Below, in pieces: positions 26,088 to 34,432 of a stretch of DNA of 45,516 bases. Within the stretch, counting starts at the first letter, position 1, and each line of letters opens with the position of its first letter. Made by a program: the position numbers and the translations under genes. Source of the stretch: JAWLEV01 sp041685915 (GTDB lineage Bacteria; Chloroflexota; Anaerolineae; UBA1429). A model generated the notes under the pieces. The model searched no databases. It saw only the letters and a program-made list of their open reading frames with translations, and was not told where the DNA came from. The stretch lies in NCBI GenBank assembly GCA_041685915.1, contig JAWLEV010000010.1, positions 1-45,516 of the forward strand, read 5' to 3'.

Positions 26088-27485
26088 ATGGATATTTGCG
26101 TCATCGGAACAGGTTATGTGGGATTGATCACAGGGGCCTGTTTTGCGGACCTGGGCAACAAGGTCATCTGTCTGGATAAAGACAAAGAAAAGATAGCAAA
26201 GCTCAAGCAGGGCGAGTTGCCGATCTATGAACCCGGACTTGATGAGGTCGTCCAACGCAACGTCAAGGCGGGGCGCCTATCCTTTACCGATTCTTATCAA
26301 AAGGGGATCAGCGATGCAGAGATCGTTTTTATCGCCGTGGGCACCCCTTCCGGAGTGGACGGCGAGGCAGATCTGACCTATGTGCGCAGCGTGGCCGAAA
26401 GGATTGCCGACGTCATGGATCACCCCCTGATCATCATCAACAAGAGCACGGTCCCCGTGGGCACGGGCGACTGGGTAGCCAATATCATTCGCAAGCGCAG
26501 GGATGACGATATGCAGTTCTCCGTGGTATCCAACCCCGAGTTCCTGCGCGAGGGCTCTGCGCTGGAGGATTTCATGCATCCCGACCGCGTGGTGCTGGGC
26601 TCGGAAGACCGCACCGCCGCAGAGCGGGTGGCCCATCTATACCTTCCGCTACGCTGCACCCTGATGCTGACCGACCTGCGCACGGCCGAGATGATAAAGT
26701 ACGCCTCCAACGCCTTTTTGGCGACACGCGTATCCTTTATCAACGAGATGGCCTGCATCTGTGACGAACTGGAAGTGGATGTCAAAGAGGTTGCCTTTGG
26801 CATGGGCTGCGACGAGCGCATCGGTCATCACTTTTTGCGCGCGGGGCTCGGTTGGGGCGGAAGTTGTTTCCCCAAGGACGTCAAAGCCCTGGCACACATG
26901 GCCGATCTGCACGGGGCCAATCCCCAACTCTTGCGTGCCGTGATGGACATCAACATGGCCCAGCGACGACGTGTGGTACGCTGGCTGCGCGGGGCATTGA
27001 GAGGCCTCACAGAGCGAACCGTGGGCATCTGGGGCCTGGCCTTCAAACCTAATACAGACGATGTGCGAGAGGCCCCGGCCATCGACATCATTCGCATGTT
27101 GCAACACGAGGAGGCCGATATCAGAGCCTACGATCCCAAGGCCATGCCCCGGGCAAAGCGGGTGACGACCAACGTCACCTTTTGCCAGGATCCCTACGAG
27201 GTGGCAGAGGGATGCGACGCCCTCATCCTGGCCACCGAATGGGAAGAGTTCCGGTATCTCGATTGGGAGCGCGTCCTCAACGCTATGCAGGGAAATATAT
27301 TGATCGACGGCCGAAATATCTATGATCCCGAAACCATGATTCAGGCCGGCTTTTGCTTCCGTCCCATCGGCAGGGGTATCAGGCCCCTGAGAAACGAATG
27401 GGGTGCCCCCCAAGCCGCCGACGCGGCGATGGAAGAGGAGGACAAAAGAGAGACAGAGGAAAAAGCGTCAGAAAAAGTGTCGTGA
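26088..27485 (+). CDS. ugd: UDP-glucose 6-dehydrogenase family
   Basis: The 465-residue protein has an NAD fold (MDICVIGTGYVGLITGACFADLGNKV), IIINKSTVPVGTGDWV, NPEFLREGSALEDF, the active-site Cys in WGGSCFPKD (about residue 260), GLAFKPNTDDVREAPA and a C-terminal IDGRNIYDP. It oxidises UDP-glucose to UDP-glucuronate for surface polysaccharides. Related UDP-sugar dehydrogenases cannot be excluded. GGAGG precedes ATG 26088. The last 30 residues are charged and not conserved. It is followed by a strong terminator. Confidence 0.92.
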   Translation: MDICVIGTGYVGLITGACFADLGNKVICLDKDKEKIAKLKQGELPIYEPGLDEVVQRNVKAGRLSFTDSYQKGISDAEIVFIAVGTPSGVDGEADLTYVRSVAERIADVMDHPLIIINKSTVPVGTGDWVANIIRKRRDDDMQFSVVSNPEFLREGSALEDFMHPDRVVLGSEDRTAAERVAHLYLPLRCTLMLTDLRTAEMIKYASNAFLATRVSFINEMACICDELEVDVKEVAFGMGCDERIGHHFLRAGLGWGGSCFPKDVKALAHMADLHGANPQLLRAVMDINMAQRRRVVRWLRGALRGLTERTVGIWGLAFKPNTDDVREAPAIDIIRMLQHEEADIRAYDPKAMPRAKRVTTNVTFCQDPYEVAEGCDALILATEWEEFRYLDWERVLNAMQGNILIDGRNIYDPETMIQAGFCFRPIGRGIRPLRNEWGAPQAADAAMEEEDKRETEEKASEKVS

Positions 27486-27555
27486 CGGCGATACCGCTGG
27501 AAGCCTCGACTGCTGACTATAACCGGCATCTGTGGAGAATCCATTCTATATTTAA

Positions 27556-27591
27556 AAAGAGGGTTGCCTCACAATGAGGCAATCCTCTTTT
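27556..27591. terminator. Bidirectional terminator between ugd and the PNPOx gene
   Basis: AAAGAGGGTTGCCTC and GAGGCAATCCTCTTT pair over 15 positions with one G-T pair and a 5-nt loop, flanked by A-rich and T-rich sides. It can serve both converging genes. Confidence 0.85.
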
Positions 27592-27608
27592 CTCCATGTG
27601 GAGATGCG

Positions 27609-27995
27609 CTAAGCCAGACGCTCCTTCCCCGAATAGATCTCTTCCACATGCAAGACGACCGCCGCCTTGGGTTTCATCTGCTCATTGACGCCCTGCACCC
27701 AATCGACACAGTCCTCGTATAGGGGACCTTCCGTCTCAACGTCCACCGAGCCCTTGACCTGATAACAATCATCGATGGCCTCTCCCCAAAAAGTCACGGC
27801 CATGATGGGATTGGCATCTAGGTTCTTGCGCGTCTTGAAAAAAAAGTTATCCGCAAGTCCCAGGGTCTCCTCGTCAACGACCCGGAGAAAAGAAACATAG
27901 ATCAGATTCGGTTTTCCCTCTGTCGATGCAGTAGCCACCGGAAAGGGTTTCAATGCGCCAATATTCTCAACGATCTCGGGGGGTATCTTTGCCAT
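27609..27995 (-). CDS. PNPOx-like flavin split-barrel protein
   Basis: The 128-residue protein opens MAKIPPEIVENIGALKPFPVATAS and has EGKPNLIYVSF, TRKNLDANPIMAVTFWG and YQVKGSVDVETEGPLYEDCV, as in small pyridoxamine 5'-phosphate oxidase-related FMN-binding proteins. Members reduce or bind flavins and cofactors of several kinds; the substrate is unknown. No catalytic cysteines are evident. It has its own promoter and its 3' end faces ugd across a terminator. Confidence 0.8.
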   Translation of the reverse strand: MAKIPPEIVENIGALKPFPVATASTEGKPNLIYVSFLRVVDEETLGLADNFFFKTRKNLDANPIMAVTFWGEAIDDCYQVKGSVDVETEGPLYEDCVDWVQGVNEQMKPKAAVVLHVEEIYSGKERLA

Positions 27996-28037
27996 CGGGT
28001 AAAGCCTCCCATTCTATACAGATATTCTATTCACTCT

Positions 28038-28066
28038 ATTCTATTTTTCGCTATCCAAAGTGTCAA
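28038..28066 (-). promoter_or_regulatory. Promoter of the PNPOx gene
   Basis: Minus strand TTGACA (28066-28061), 17-nt spacer, TAGAAT (28043-28038). Three ATTCTAT copies (28011, 28024, 28038 on the plus strand) recur at 13-14 nt steps. Confidence 0.7.
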
Positions 28067-28146
28067 AATTTATTTTTATTGTCTTTAATTATGTTTAATG
28101 ATCCTTTTAATTTGCCATATCCAGCACATCCCACACCCGAGAATAG

Positions 28147-28175
28147 TTGTTGGGACACCCCCGCGATGATATAAT
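28147..28175 (+). promoter_or_regulatory. Promoter of the histidine kinase gene
   Basis: TTGTTG (28147-28152), 17-nt spacer, TATAAT (28170-28175). The predicted start near 28182 is only a few bases before ATG 28186. Confidence 0.65.
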
Positions 28176-28185
28176 CTCTACAAAG

Positions 28186-30030
28186 ATGATGCCTTGCCGC
28201 GAGTTGTCCGTGAAAGTACATCTCAAAAAGCTATCGAAAAAATTCAAAGATCTTTTGAGGCACCCCTTCAAAGGCAGCCTCCGCACACAGTTGATGCTCG
28301 CCATCATCGTCCCTGTCATTATTTTGCTCATCATCACTACCATCGTGGGCATATTCGGCTTTACGCGGGTGACACAGATGCTGGTGGAGGAGCGAGACGC
28401 AGGTCTGGTGGAACTGGCCGCGCAACAGATGGGCGATTACTGGGCCGAATCCGTACTCTTGCTCACCCAGATCTCCTCCTCAGAGGCGGTGCGCGAGGCG
28501 AACGTGGATGCCGCCCAGGAACTGCTCAAAGCCCACACAGCGCTACAGCAACGTTTCGATCAGATAAGCATCACTGATGCAGAGGGACGTATCCTGGCCA
28601 CAGAAGGTGGAAAAAAGAACATGCATGTCGGCGATCTGCAGTTCTTTCAGCGGGCCAAGCACTTTCGACGTCCCGTGCGTTCCGATCAATACGAGGATAG
28701 CGCAGGCAATCGACTCATCACCGTTGCCGTTCCCATATACGACACGTACGGCCGCTTTGCCGGCTGCGTCCTCGGCACCTGGAATCTACAGGGCACGCAA
28801 CTCGGCTTTGCGGTAGTCAACGTGTTGGCCGGAGAGGAGGGTTTTGCCTATCTGGTAGACGAACAGGGTCATATCCTCTATCATCCTCGTAGAGATCTCA
28901 TCGGGGCCAATGCGAGGAACCACCCGGCGGTAAAGGCCCTTCTCAACGGCGAATCGGGTGCCCGGACCATCAATCGCGAGGGCCGGACCGTCGTAGTGGG
29001 ATACGCCCCGATCCAAATGGGGCGGCTCGGCAGTTCGCTCTTTGCCGACCCATCCTGGCAAGACTGGGGACTCTTGACTTCCGAATCCTGGAGCGATCTG
29101 GTGGCTCCTCTGCAACCCTATATCCGGTGGATGATCATCCTGCTGGTACTTTTGGTCACTTTGCCCACGGGCATCCTGGCCTGGAACAGCGGACGCATCG
29201 CAGCGCCTCTCTCGACCCTGGTGGAACAGACGGGGCGCGTGGCCTCTGGAAACTTTGACATCCAGGTCTCCATCGATCAAGGTCCCCTGGAGTTGAGAGA
29301 GCTTGAAGCTGCTTTCAACAGCATGGTGCAGCAACTGCGCGAGTTCCAGCGCCAGAATCAGAACTATGTGGTGTCGATCCTGAACAGCCAGGAGGAGGAG
29401 CGCAAGCGAATCGCCCGGGAGCTACACGACGAGACAGCCCAGGCACTGATCGTGCTGGGGCGACAGATCGAGATGATACAGGAGATGACCCAACACGAGG
29501 AGACCCAAGAAGAATTGGAGAGACTGCGCGATACGGTGGACCAGACACTGGAAGGCGTGCGGCGCTTTACTCGGGATCTGCGTCCGCCCCTGTTGGAGGA
29601 ACTGGGCCTTCCACGCACGCTGGAAATCCTGGGGGATCGTCTGGATCGCGAGCAGCCTTTTACCGTGGATGTCTCCATCATCGGCGAGCCCTATCCCTTG
29701 CTGGCAGAGGTCGAACTGGGGCTCTACCGACTGGCACAGGAAGGCTTGAACAATGTACGCCGGCACGCCCAGGCCACTCATGCGGATGTGATCCTCACCT
29801 ACGCGCAAGATGCCGTCACTTTAAAAGTTTCCGACGACGGTGTGGGCTTTGATGTGCCCACGGACCAAAAGGAACTCGCCAAATCGGGAGGGCTGGGGCT
29901 GATGGGCATTCACGAGCGCGCCCGGCTTTTTGGCGGCCAGGCCTCCATCAATTCCACCCCCGGCGAAGGTACCACAGTTCGCGTAGAGATTCCCCTATCG
30001 CCCCTTGTGTTGGCCGATCTGGATACCTAG
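28186..30030 (+). CDS. Sensor histidine kinase (NarL/LiaS type) with external sensor domain
   Basis: The protein of about 614 residues has a membrane segment (about 34-60) and an extracytoplasmic sensor of Cache type (ISITDAEGRILATEGG, FAYLVDEQGHILYHPRRDLIG). A second membrane segment (about 311-332), a HAMP linker, a HisKA_3 dimerisation helix with the phospho-acceptor His in RIARELHDETAQAL (about 414), and a HATPase domain (DDGVGFDV, GGLGLMGIHERA) follow. Such kinases phosphorylate LuxR-type response regulators, but none is nearby. An upstream TTG at 28147 lies in the promoter and is not used. GTG 28210 is an alternative start. Confidence 0.88.
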   Translation: MMPCRELSVKVHLKKLSKKFKDLLRHPFKGSLRTQLMLAIIVPVIILLIITTIVGIFGFTRVTQMLVEERDAGLVELAAQQMGDYWAESVLLLTQISSSEAVREANVDAAQELLKAHTALQQRFDQISITDAEGRILATEGGKKNMHVGDLQFFQRAKHFRRPVRSDQYEDSAGNRLITVAVPIYDTYGRFAGCVLGTWNLQGTQLGFAVVNVLAGEEGFAYLVDEQGHILYHPRRDLIGANARNHPAVKALLNGESGARTINREGRTVVVGYAPIQMGRLGSSLFADPSWQDWGLLTSESWSDLVAPLQPYIRWMIILLVLLVTLPTGILAWNSGRIAAPLSTLVEQTGRVASGNFDIQVSIDQGPLELRELEAAFNSMVQQLREFQRQNQNYVVSILNSQEEERKRIARELHDETAQALIVLGRQIEMIQEMTQHEETQEELERLRDTVDQTLEGVRRFTRDLRPPLLEELGLPRTLEILGDRLDREQPFTVDVSIIGEPYPLLAEVELGLYRLAQEGLNNVRRHAQATHADVILTYAQDAVTLKVSDDGVGFDVPTDQKELAKSGGLGLMGIHERARLFGGQASINSTPGEGTTVRVEIPLSPLVLADLDT

Positions 30031-30315
30031 ACTGCCTACCCTCGCTTATCGGCTTGGGCTGCATACCCATGTACACAACGTCAGACGGGCCCTGGCGGCG
30101 CCACTCAGGACGCCTACCAAAGCCCGCCTTACCAAGGAGGAGAAGAAACGCTGCCTCTCACGCCGTATAAGGAGACAGCTAATGTCACGTCGGTTGCAAG
30201 AGGGTGAAATCAATAAAAGGCTTTCCTCTCACAACGTCTGACCCTATTATAAAACATGACAAAGCCCTTGTCATGAGCAAAGGCACCAAATCAAGATAAG
30301 CATTTTCGCCCATAC
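30031..30315. other. Intergenic region with a doubtful 19-codon frame
   Basis: After the kinase stop there is no recognisable gene. A short frame from ATG 30182 to 30241 has AAGGAG upstream, and longer in-frame extensions are Arg/Lys-rich. I do not trust it as a gene. The tRNA-His terminator follows. Confidence 0.3.
30246..30275 (-). promoter_or_regulatory. Possible minus-strand promoter with 8-bp inverted repeat
   Basis: Minus strand ATGACA (30274-30269), 17-nt spacer and TATAAT (30251-30246). CATGACAA/TTGTCATG (30255-30275) is an exact inverted repeat across the spacer. No minus-strand gene follows; a transcript would be antisense to the kinase end. The repeat could instead be a terminator of something upstream on the minus strand. 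Confidence 0.35.
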
Positions 30316-30350
30316 CCAAAACAAAATGCCGCCTGAGAATCTCAGGCGGC
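30316..30350 (-). terminator. Terminator of tRNA-His
   Basis: GCCGCCTGAG/CTCAGGCGGC is a perfect 10-bp stem with loop AAT, followed on the minus strand by ATTTTGTTTT. It starts right after the tRNA 3' end. Confidence 0.9.
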
Positions 30351-30357
30351 TTCTCTG

Positions 30358-30431
30358 GGTGAGCGATGGGATTCGAACCCACGATCTTCTGGGCCACAAC
30401 CAGATGCCTTAACCACTCGGCTACGCCCACC
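30358..30431 (-). tRNA. tRNA-His (anticodon GTG)
   Basis: Minus strand cloverleaf: acceptor GTGGGCG paired with CGCTCAC, anticodon stem TCTGG/CCAGA around loop TTGTGGC (anticodon GTG), T-arm with TTCGAAT. The extra G at 30431 pairs with C73 at 30358, the G-1 identity element of tRNA-His. CCA is not encoded. Confidence 0.95.
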
Positions 30432-30444
30432 ACGCACAAGATAT

Positions 30445-30473
30445 AGTATAGCACAGGCCGTAGCGTTCGCCAA
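30445..30473 (-). promoter_or_regulatory. Promoter of tRNA-His
   Basis: Minus strand TTGGCG (30473-30468), 17-nt spacer, TATACT (30450-30445), 13 nt before the tRNA. Confidence 0.75.
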
Positions 30474-30502
30474 GTTGGAAAAACGACACCGTAAACATCC
30501 CA

Positions 30503-30530
30503 TTGACATTGCGCACCAATGCTGTATGAT
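30503..30530 (+). promoter_or_regulatory. Promoter of the FecR-like gene
   Basis: TTGACA (30503-30508), 16-nt spacer, TATGAT (30525-30530). It is divergent from the tRNA-His promoter. Confidence 0.7.
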
Positions 30531-30577
30531 ATGGATCGTAGAGAGGTCAAAAGATAGGGCACGACGAAACAGGAAAG

Positions 30578-31309
30578 ATGAGCATGAAACAGGCCGAGGA
30601 TCGTCCATCGGAAAAAGGGCGCGAACTGGCGACGTCCGCACACAATGTCCAAGAGCGAGAAAGACGAGCGGCCATACAGTGGGAACCACTGGAGTTTCAA
30701 GGCGAGACGACTCGTCGCTCCCTGTGGGGCATATTTTTGGGCGTCGTGGGTCTCCTGCTGCTAGGCCTCATCATCTATCTGGCCATCGCACAAAAGCCCA
30801 CGACTCGCAGCGGCACGATAGAGAGCATTCAGCAGGGAGTCCTGCAGATCTCTCGGGACCAAGGCGATTCCTGGCAACCCACAGAAGAGGGCCAGACCAT
30901 CCCCCAGGGAATCAGCATACGCAGCACGACGGGCACATGGGCTACCATCACCCTCCCCGACGAGAGCCTGATGCGCATCGAGGCGTCCGGTATGTGGAAG
31001 ATGCCCGAACTCGTGGGAAAGGGCAATCGCCTGCGCATTACCATAGAGCAAAGGGCTGGTAGAGCCAGCTTCGTCTCCCCTCCCCCCCGCAAAACTGGCC
31101 CATCCAGGTTTCAGATTCAGGTTGCGGGTACTACGGGAGAGTTGGTGGGTGTGGCCACCGTTATCACGGCCAACGATGAATACACACATATAAGAGTTTT
31201 ACAGGGATACTGCACCCTGGGGCCGACGGACGATCCCATAGAGGTCGTCGCCGGTGAGACGGCAACCATCGACCCCGACAGCAATATCATCGTCACGGAA
31301 AGCGGATAG
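30578..31309 (+). CDS. FecR-domain membrane protein
   Basis: The 243-residue protein has a hydrophilic N-terminal tail of about 50 residues, one membrane segment (LWGIFLGVVGLLLLGLIIYLAI, shown in part), and an external FecR-type beta domain: GDSWQPTEEGQTIPQGISI, STTGTWATITLPDESLMRI, AGTTGELVGVATVITAN, and a closing VVAGETATID. FecR in Gram-negatives is an anti-sigma/signalling protein, but many bacteria carry the domain in unknown surface roles. No ECF sigma gene is nearby. AGGAAAG precedes ATG 30578, and ATG 30584 is an alternative. recD2 starts 18 nt downstream. Confidence 0.82.
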   Translation: MSMKQAEDRPSEKGRELATSAHNVQERERRAAIQWEPLEFQGETTRRSLWGIFLGVVGLLLLGLIIYLAIAQKPTTRSGTIESIQQGVLQISRDQGDSWQPTEEGQTIPQGISIRSTTGTWATITLPDESLMRIEASGMWKMPELVGKGNRLRITIEQRAGRASFVSPPPRKTGPSRFQIQVAGTTGELVGVATVITANDEYTHIRVLQGYCTLGPTDDPIEVVAGETATIDPDSNIIVTESG

Positions 31310-31327
31310 GAAAACACAGCCAAGCGT

Positions 31328-33604
31328 ATGTTCCCCTCCTCTCAGAAAGGTCAACAGGATATTCTCCCCACACTAGAAAGAGAGGGCGAGAACGTTCAGG
31401 GCATCTATTCTATAGCCCGCGTCACCTTTTCCAATCCAGAGACGGGCTTTGCCGTGGTGCACCTCAAGCCCGCCGACGAGGAATCGTCAACCTCCTTTGT
31501 AGCGGTGGGAAGTTTTGGCAAGCCACGCCAGGGTGATTGCTACAAGATAGAGGGCAGATGGCGTCGGGACTCCAAATACGGCATGCAGGTACAGGTTTCC
31601 TTTGCCAGGCCCGAAACACCCCAAAGCCTGCCGGCCATCGAACGCTACCTGGCCGGCGCCAGCATCAAGGGGCTCGGCCCTCACTATGCCCGGGCCCTGG
31701 TGGAGCACTTTGGTAAGGGAACCATCCGCGAACTGCGGAGCGGGGGAAAGCACCTACAAGAGGTAAAGGGCATCGGTCCGGTGCGAGCCCAGAGAATTCG
31801 CAAAAGCTGGGCCGAATACGAGGGCATGCACAACCTGATGATCAAGCTTCAGGGAGTGGCTGAACTCTCTCCCAGACAGGCGCAACAGATCTATCGTCAA
31901 TACGGACACGAGGCCTGGGACATTGTCTCTGAGAATCCTTATCGCCTGGCTCAGGACGTGCGGGGGTTCGGCTTTACGCGATGTGATCAGATCGGCAGGG
32001 CACTGGGCATCGCCCACGATGCCCCGGCCCGCATCCAGGGAGGAATCCTCCACCTCCTGAAGGAAGCCCTGTCCCAAGGACATCTGTGGTGTCCGGCGGA
32101 GGAACTCGCCCAGGAGGCCGACGAACTGCTAGGAGTAGCCGGAAAAAAGATCACCCAAGAGATGGAACGTCTCGTGGAGACACAACAACTGGTCCGCCGT
32201 GACGCCTCAGATGACGCCGAGACGGCCATCTTTTTGCCGCGGGTGGCCCACACGGAACAACGCATCGCCGAAAGGCTGGCCCATCTGCTCAGTATACCTG
32301 TGGGAAACCCAAAACTCTCTTCCCAAGAGGTGCAAAAACTCTTTGACAGTCTGGAAGAGAAAAAACTGACCGAGGAACAGCAGGGAGCCGTCCGGGGGCT
32401 TTTGCAAGGGAATCGCCTGGTCATTCTCACGGGCGGACCGGGCACGGGCAAGACGACGACCATACGCTCCCTTATCACCTGCCTGGAAAACCTTCACCTG
32501 CCCTATGCCCTGTGCGCTACCACGGGCCGGGCGAGCAAACAACTGGCTCAGGCCACGGGTCATCCGGCGGCCACCGTGCACCGCCATCTGGGTATAGGGA
32601 TAGGACAGGATGAGATAAGGCCGATCGACGAACGCATCCTGGTCATAGATGAGGCCTCCATGATCGACCTGTGGCTGTTCCACGAGATCCTGCGCCGAAC
32701 GCGGGACAGCACATGCCTGTTCCTGATCGGGGACGTGGATCAATTACCACCGGTGGGGCCCGGGGCGATATTGCAGGATCTCATCTGCGCGGGAGAGAAG
32801 AAAGATGTCCCCGGCATTCACGTGACGCGCCTGACGCACATCTTTCGCCAGGAGGCCGGCAACCGTAGCATGATCGTGGTCAACTGCCACCGCATCCGCG
32901 CGGGGCAACGGCCCATCCATGATGTGCCCAGGACTTCGGACTATTTCGAGATGCATCGGGATACCCCGGAAGAGGCTCGCAGGCTGGCCGTCGATCTGGT
33001 AGCCAATCGCCTGCCCGGCTTTTTGGACGTGCCCCCCACCGAAATACAGGTACTGGCCCCCATGCATAGGGGAACCGCGGGCATTCGCTCCCTGAACCTG
33101 GCACTGCAGCGGGCCCTGAATCCTCCCGCGCCCATCAAGGCAGAACTCGCCCTGCCCGCGCGGTCGTCCTCGGCAAGCCAGCGCGTGTTCCGCCAGGGGG
33201 ACAAGGTACGACAGACACAGAACAACTATCAGAAACAGGTCTTTAACGGAGATCTGGGCATCATCCAGCGCGTCTACCCGGATGAAAAAAGGTTGGTGGT
33301 ACGCTTTGAAGAACACGATGTCGCCTATGACCAGGATGAACTGGACGAACTCGTACACGCCTGGGCCATGACAGTACACTCGGCCCAGGGATCCCAGTGG
33401 CCAGCGGCGGTGATCATCATGCTGACCAATCACTATATCATGCTGGAGCGAAACATTCTATACACGGCCTTGTCACGGGCGCAGCGCCTGGCGGTGCTGA
33501 TCACGCAGGACAAAGCCGTGCGCATCGCCGTCAATCAAAAGCGCTCCACGCAACGACGCACACAACTGGTGTCACGGCTTTGCCAGGTATTGGACAGATC
33601 GTAG
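31328..33604 (+). CDS. recD2: RecD2-type DNA helicase
   Basis: The 758-residue protein has an N-terminal OB-like domain, helix-hairpin-helix repeats (ASIKGLGPHYARALVEHFG, EVKGIGPVRAQRIRKSW), and an SF1B motor with Walker A in ILTGGPGTGKTTTIRS (about residue 370), VIDEASMIDLWLF, FLIGDVDQLPPVGPG and a C-terminal UvrD_C_2 block (WAMTVHSAQGSQWPA). RecD2 is a 5'-3' helicase acting in repair outside RecBCD. No ribosome site is clear before ATG 31328, so it may rely on coupling with the FecR-like gene. Confidence 0.93.
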   Translation: MFPSSQKGQQDILPTLEREGENVQGIYSIARVTFSNPETGFAVVHLKPADEESSTSFVAVGSFGKPRQGDCYKIEGRWRRDSKYGMQVQVSFARPETPQSLPAIERYLAGASIKGLGPHYARALVEHFGKGTIRELRSGGKHLQEVKGIGPVRAQRIRKSWAEYEGMHNLMIKLQGVAELSPRQAQQIYRQYGHEAWDIVSENPYRLAQDVRGFGFTRCDQIGRALGIAHDAPARIQGGILHLLKEALSQGHLWCPAEELAQEADELLGVAGKKITQEMERLVETQQLVRRDASDDAETAIFLPRVAHTEQRIAERLAHLLSIPVGNPKLSSQEVQKLFDSLEEKKLTEEQQGAVRGLLQGNRLVILTGGPGTGKTTTIRSLITCLENLHLPYALCATTGRASKQLAQATGHPAATVHRHLGIGIGQDEIRPIDERILVIDEASMIDLWLFHEILRRTRDSTCLFLIGDVDQLPPVGPGAILQDLICAGEKKDVPGIHVTRLTHIFRQEAGNRSMIVVNCHRIRAGQRPIHDVPRTSDYFEMHRDTPEEARRLAVDLVANRLPGFLDVPPTEIQVLAPMHRGTAGIRSLNLALQRALNPPAPIKAELALPARSSSASQRVFRQGDKVRQTQNNYQKQVFNGDLGIIQRVYPDEKRLVVRFEEHDVAYDQDELDELVHAWAMTVHSAQGSQWPAAVIIMLTNHYIMLERNILYTALSRAQRLAVLITQDKAVRIAVNQKRSTQRRTQLVSRLCQVLDRS

Positions 33605-33644
33605 AGAGGAGCTGGCAATTCGTCCATCCTCTCGCCCAGAAGAC

Positions 33645-33667
33645 AAAAAGCCGCCCGGGAGGGCGGC
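33645..33667 (-). terminator. Terminator downstream of the AhpD-like gene
   Basis: GCCGCCC/GGGCGGC with a 4-nt loop (33650-33667), followed on the minus strand by CTTTTTG. It lies between converging recD2 and the AhpD-like gene. Confidence 0.8.
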
Positions 33668-33697
33668 CCTCTCTGTCGTATTTTCCCAAATGATCGC

Positions 33698-34405
33698 TTA
33701 TACCTCAGCAGGCGCCAGAGCCACCCGGAGGGCGAGGACGGGAACAAGGGGGAGTATACCAAAGGTAAAGATCGCCACCGTGGAGAGTTCACTGGCGAGG
33801 GTCGAGGAGGGGGAAGGTTCCCCCAACGTCCGACTGACTAGGGCGTCCAGCGTGTTGCCCACAAGATTCACAAAGATGACAAGACGCACATAGGTGATGA
33901 TATCGCGCGCCGTCCGCCAACCATAGGCATCGACGAGGCGTTGGACAAGATCGGGATCTGGCTCACCTTCCTGCTCCACATAGTGGCGGGCAAAAAAGAG
34001 GGCTGGCGCCTCGTCCACCGTGGCATGTTCCACCTCTCCCCGCAACAGGGATTCCACTTCTTCCTGCGCCAGCCCCCGTCCCAGGGCATAATTGACGGGC
34101 GCCCGGGCATAGACCTGATCATCATGGGCTCCCGCGACGGCCAGCATCATCTTTTCGGCAAAAGGATGGTCGATGCGAGGATTTGTCCACAGGGATTTGA
34201 GGGCCGCCGGATCTCGCCAGAATTCCCTGAACGTCTCCAGCATACCCTCCTCACGCTCATAGACCTCCTTTTGAAAAGGGGGTTGTCTCTTTCTGGCATC
34301 CATATAAACTCTGGCCAGCAAATAAGCCCCAGCGGCTCCCAAGCCCACCCCCAACAGCGTCCACCACGATCTTTTCTTTTCCATCTGCACGCCGTCCTCT
34401 GTCAT
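33698..34405 (-). CDS. Membrane-anchored AhpD-like (carboxymuconolactone decarboxylase fold) protein without redox Cys
   Basis: After an N-terminal membrane segment (WWTLLGVGLGAAGAYLLARVY) the 235-residue protein has an AhpD/CMD-like helical core: KMMLAVAGAHDDQVYARAPVNYALGRGLAQEEVESLLRG, here cited in pieces, DEAPALFFARHYVEQEG, LVDAYGWRTARDIITYVRLV and IFVNLVGNTLDALVSR. A further hydrophobic region lies near the C-terminus. The CxxC normally present in AhpD peroxidase-type proteins is replaced (AHDDQVYARA) and there is no Cys at all in the protein. It cannot do the usual thiol chemistry. ATG 34405 has GAGGGGGG upstream. It is next to tyrS on the same strand. Confidence 0.72.
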   Translation of the reverse strand: MTEDGVQMEKKRSWWTLLGVGLGAAGAYLLARVYMDARKRQPPFQKEVYEREEGMLETFREFWRDPAALKSLWTNPRIDHPFAEKMMLAVAGAHDDQVYARAPVNYALGRGLAQEEVESLLRGEVEHATVDEAPALFFARHYVEQEGEPDPDLVQRLVDAYGWRTARDIITYVRLVIFVNLVGNTLDALVSRTLGEPSPSSTLASELSTVAIFTFGILPLVPVLALRVALAPAEV

Positions 34406-34432
34406 GGTCCAACCCCCCTCGTAAAATCCTAT

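Noticed and set aside
30005..30241. 78-codon frame after the histidine kinase, with a possible 19-codon sub-frame at 30182
   Set aside because: Arg/Lys-rich, no family match, overlaps the kinase end; only the AAGGAG before 30182 speaks for it.
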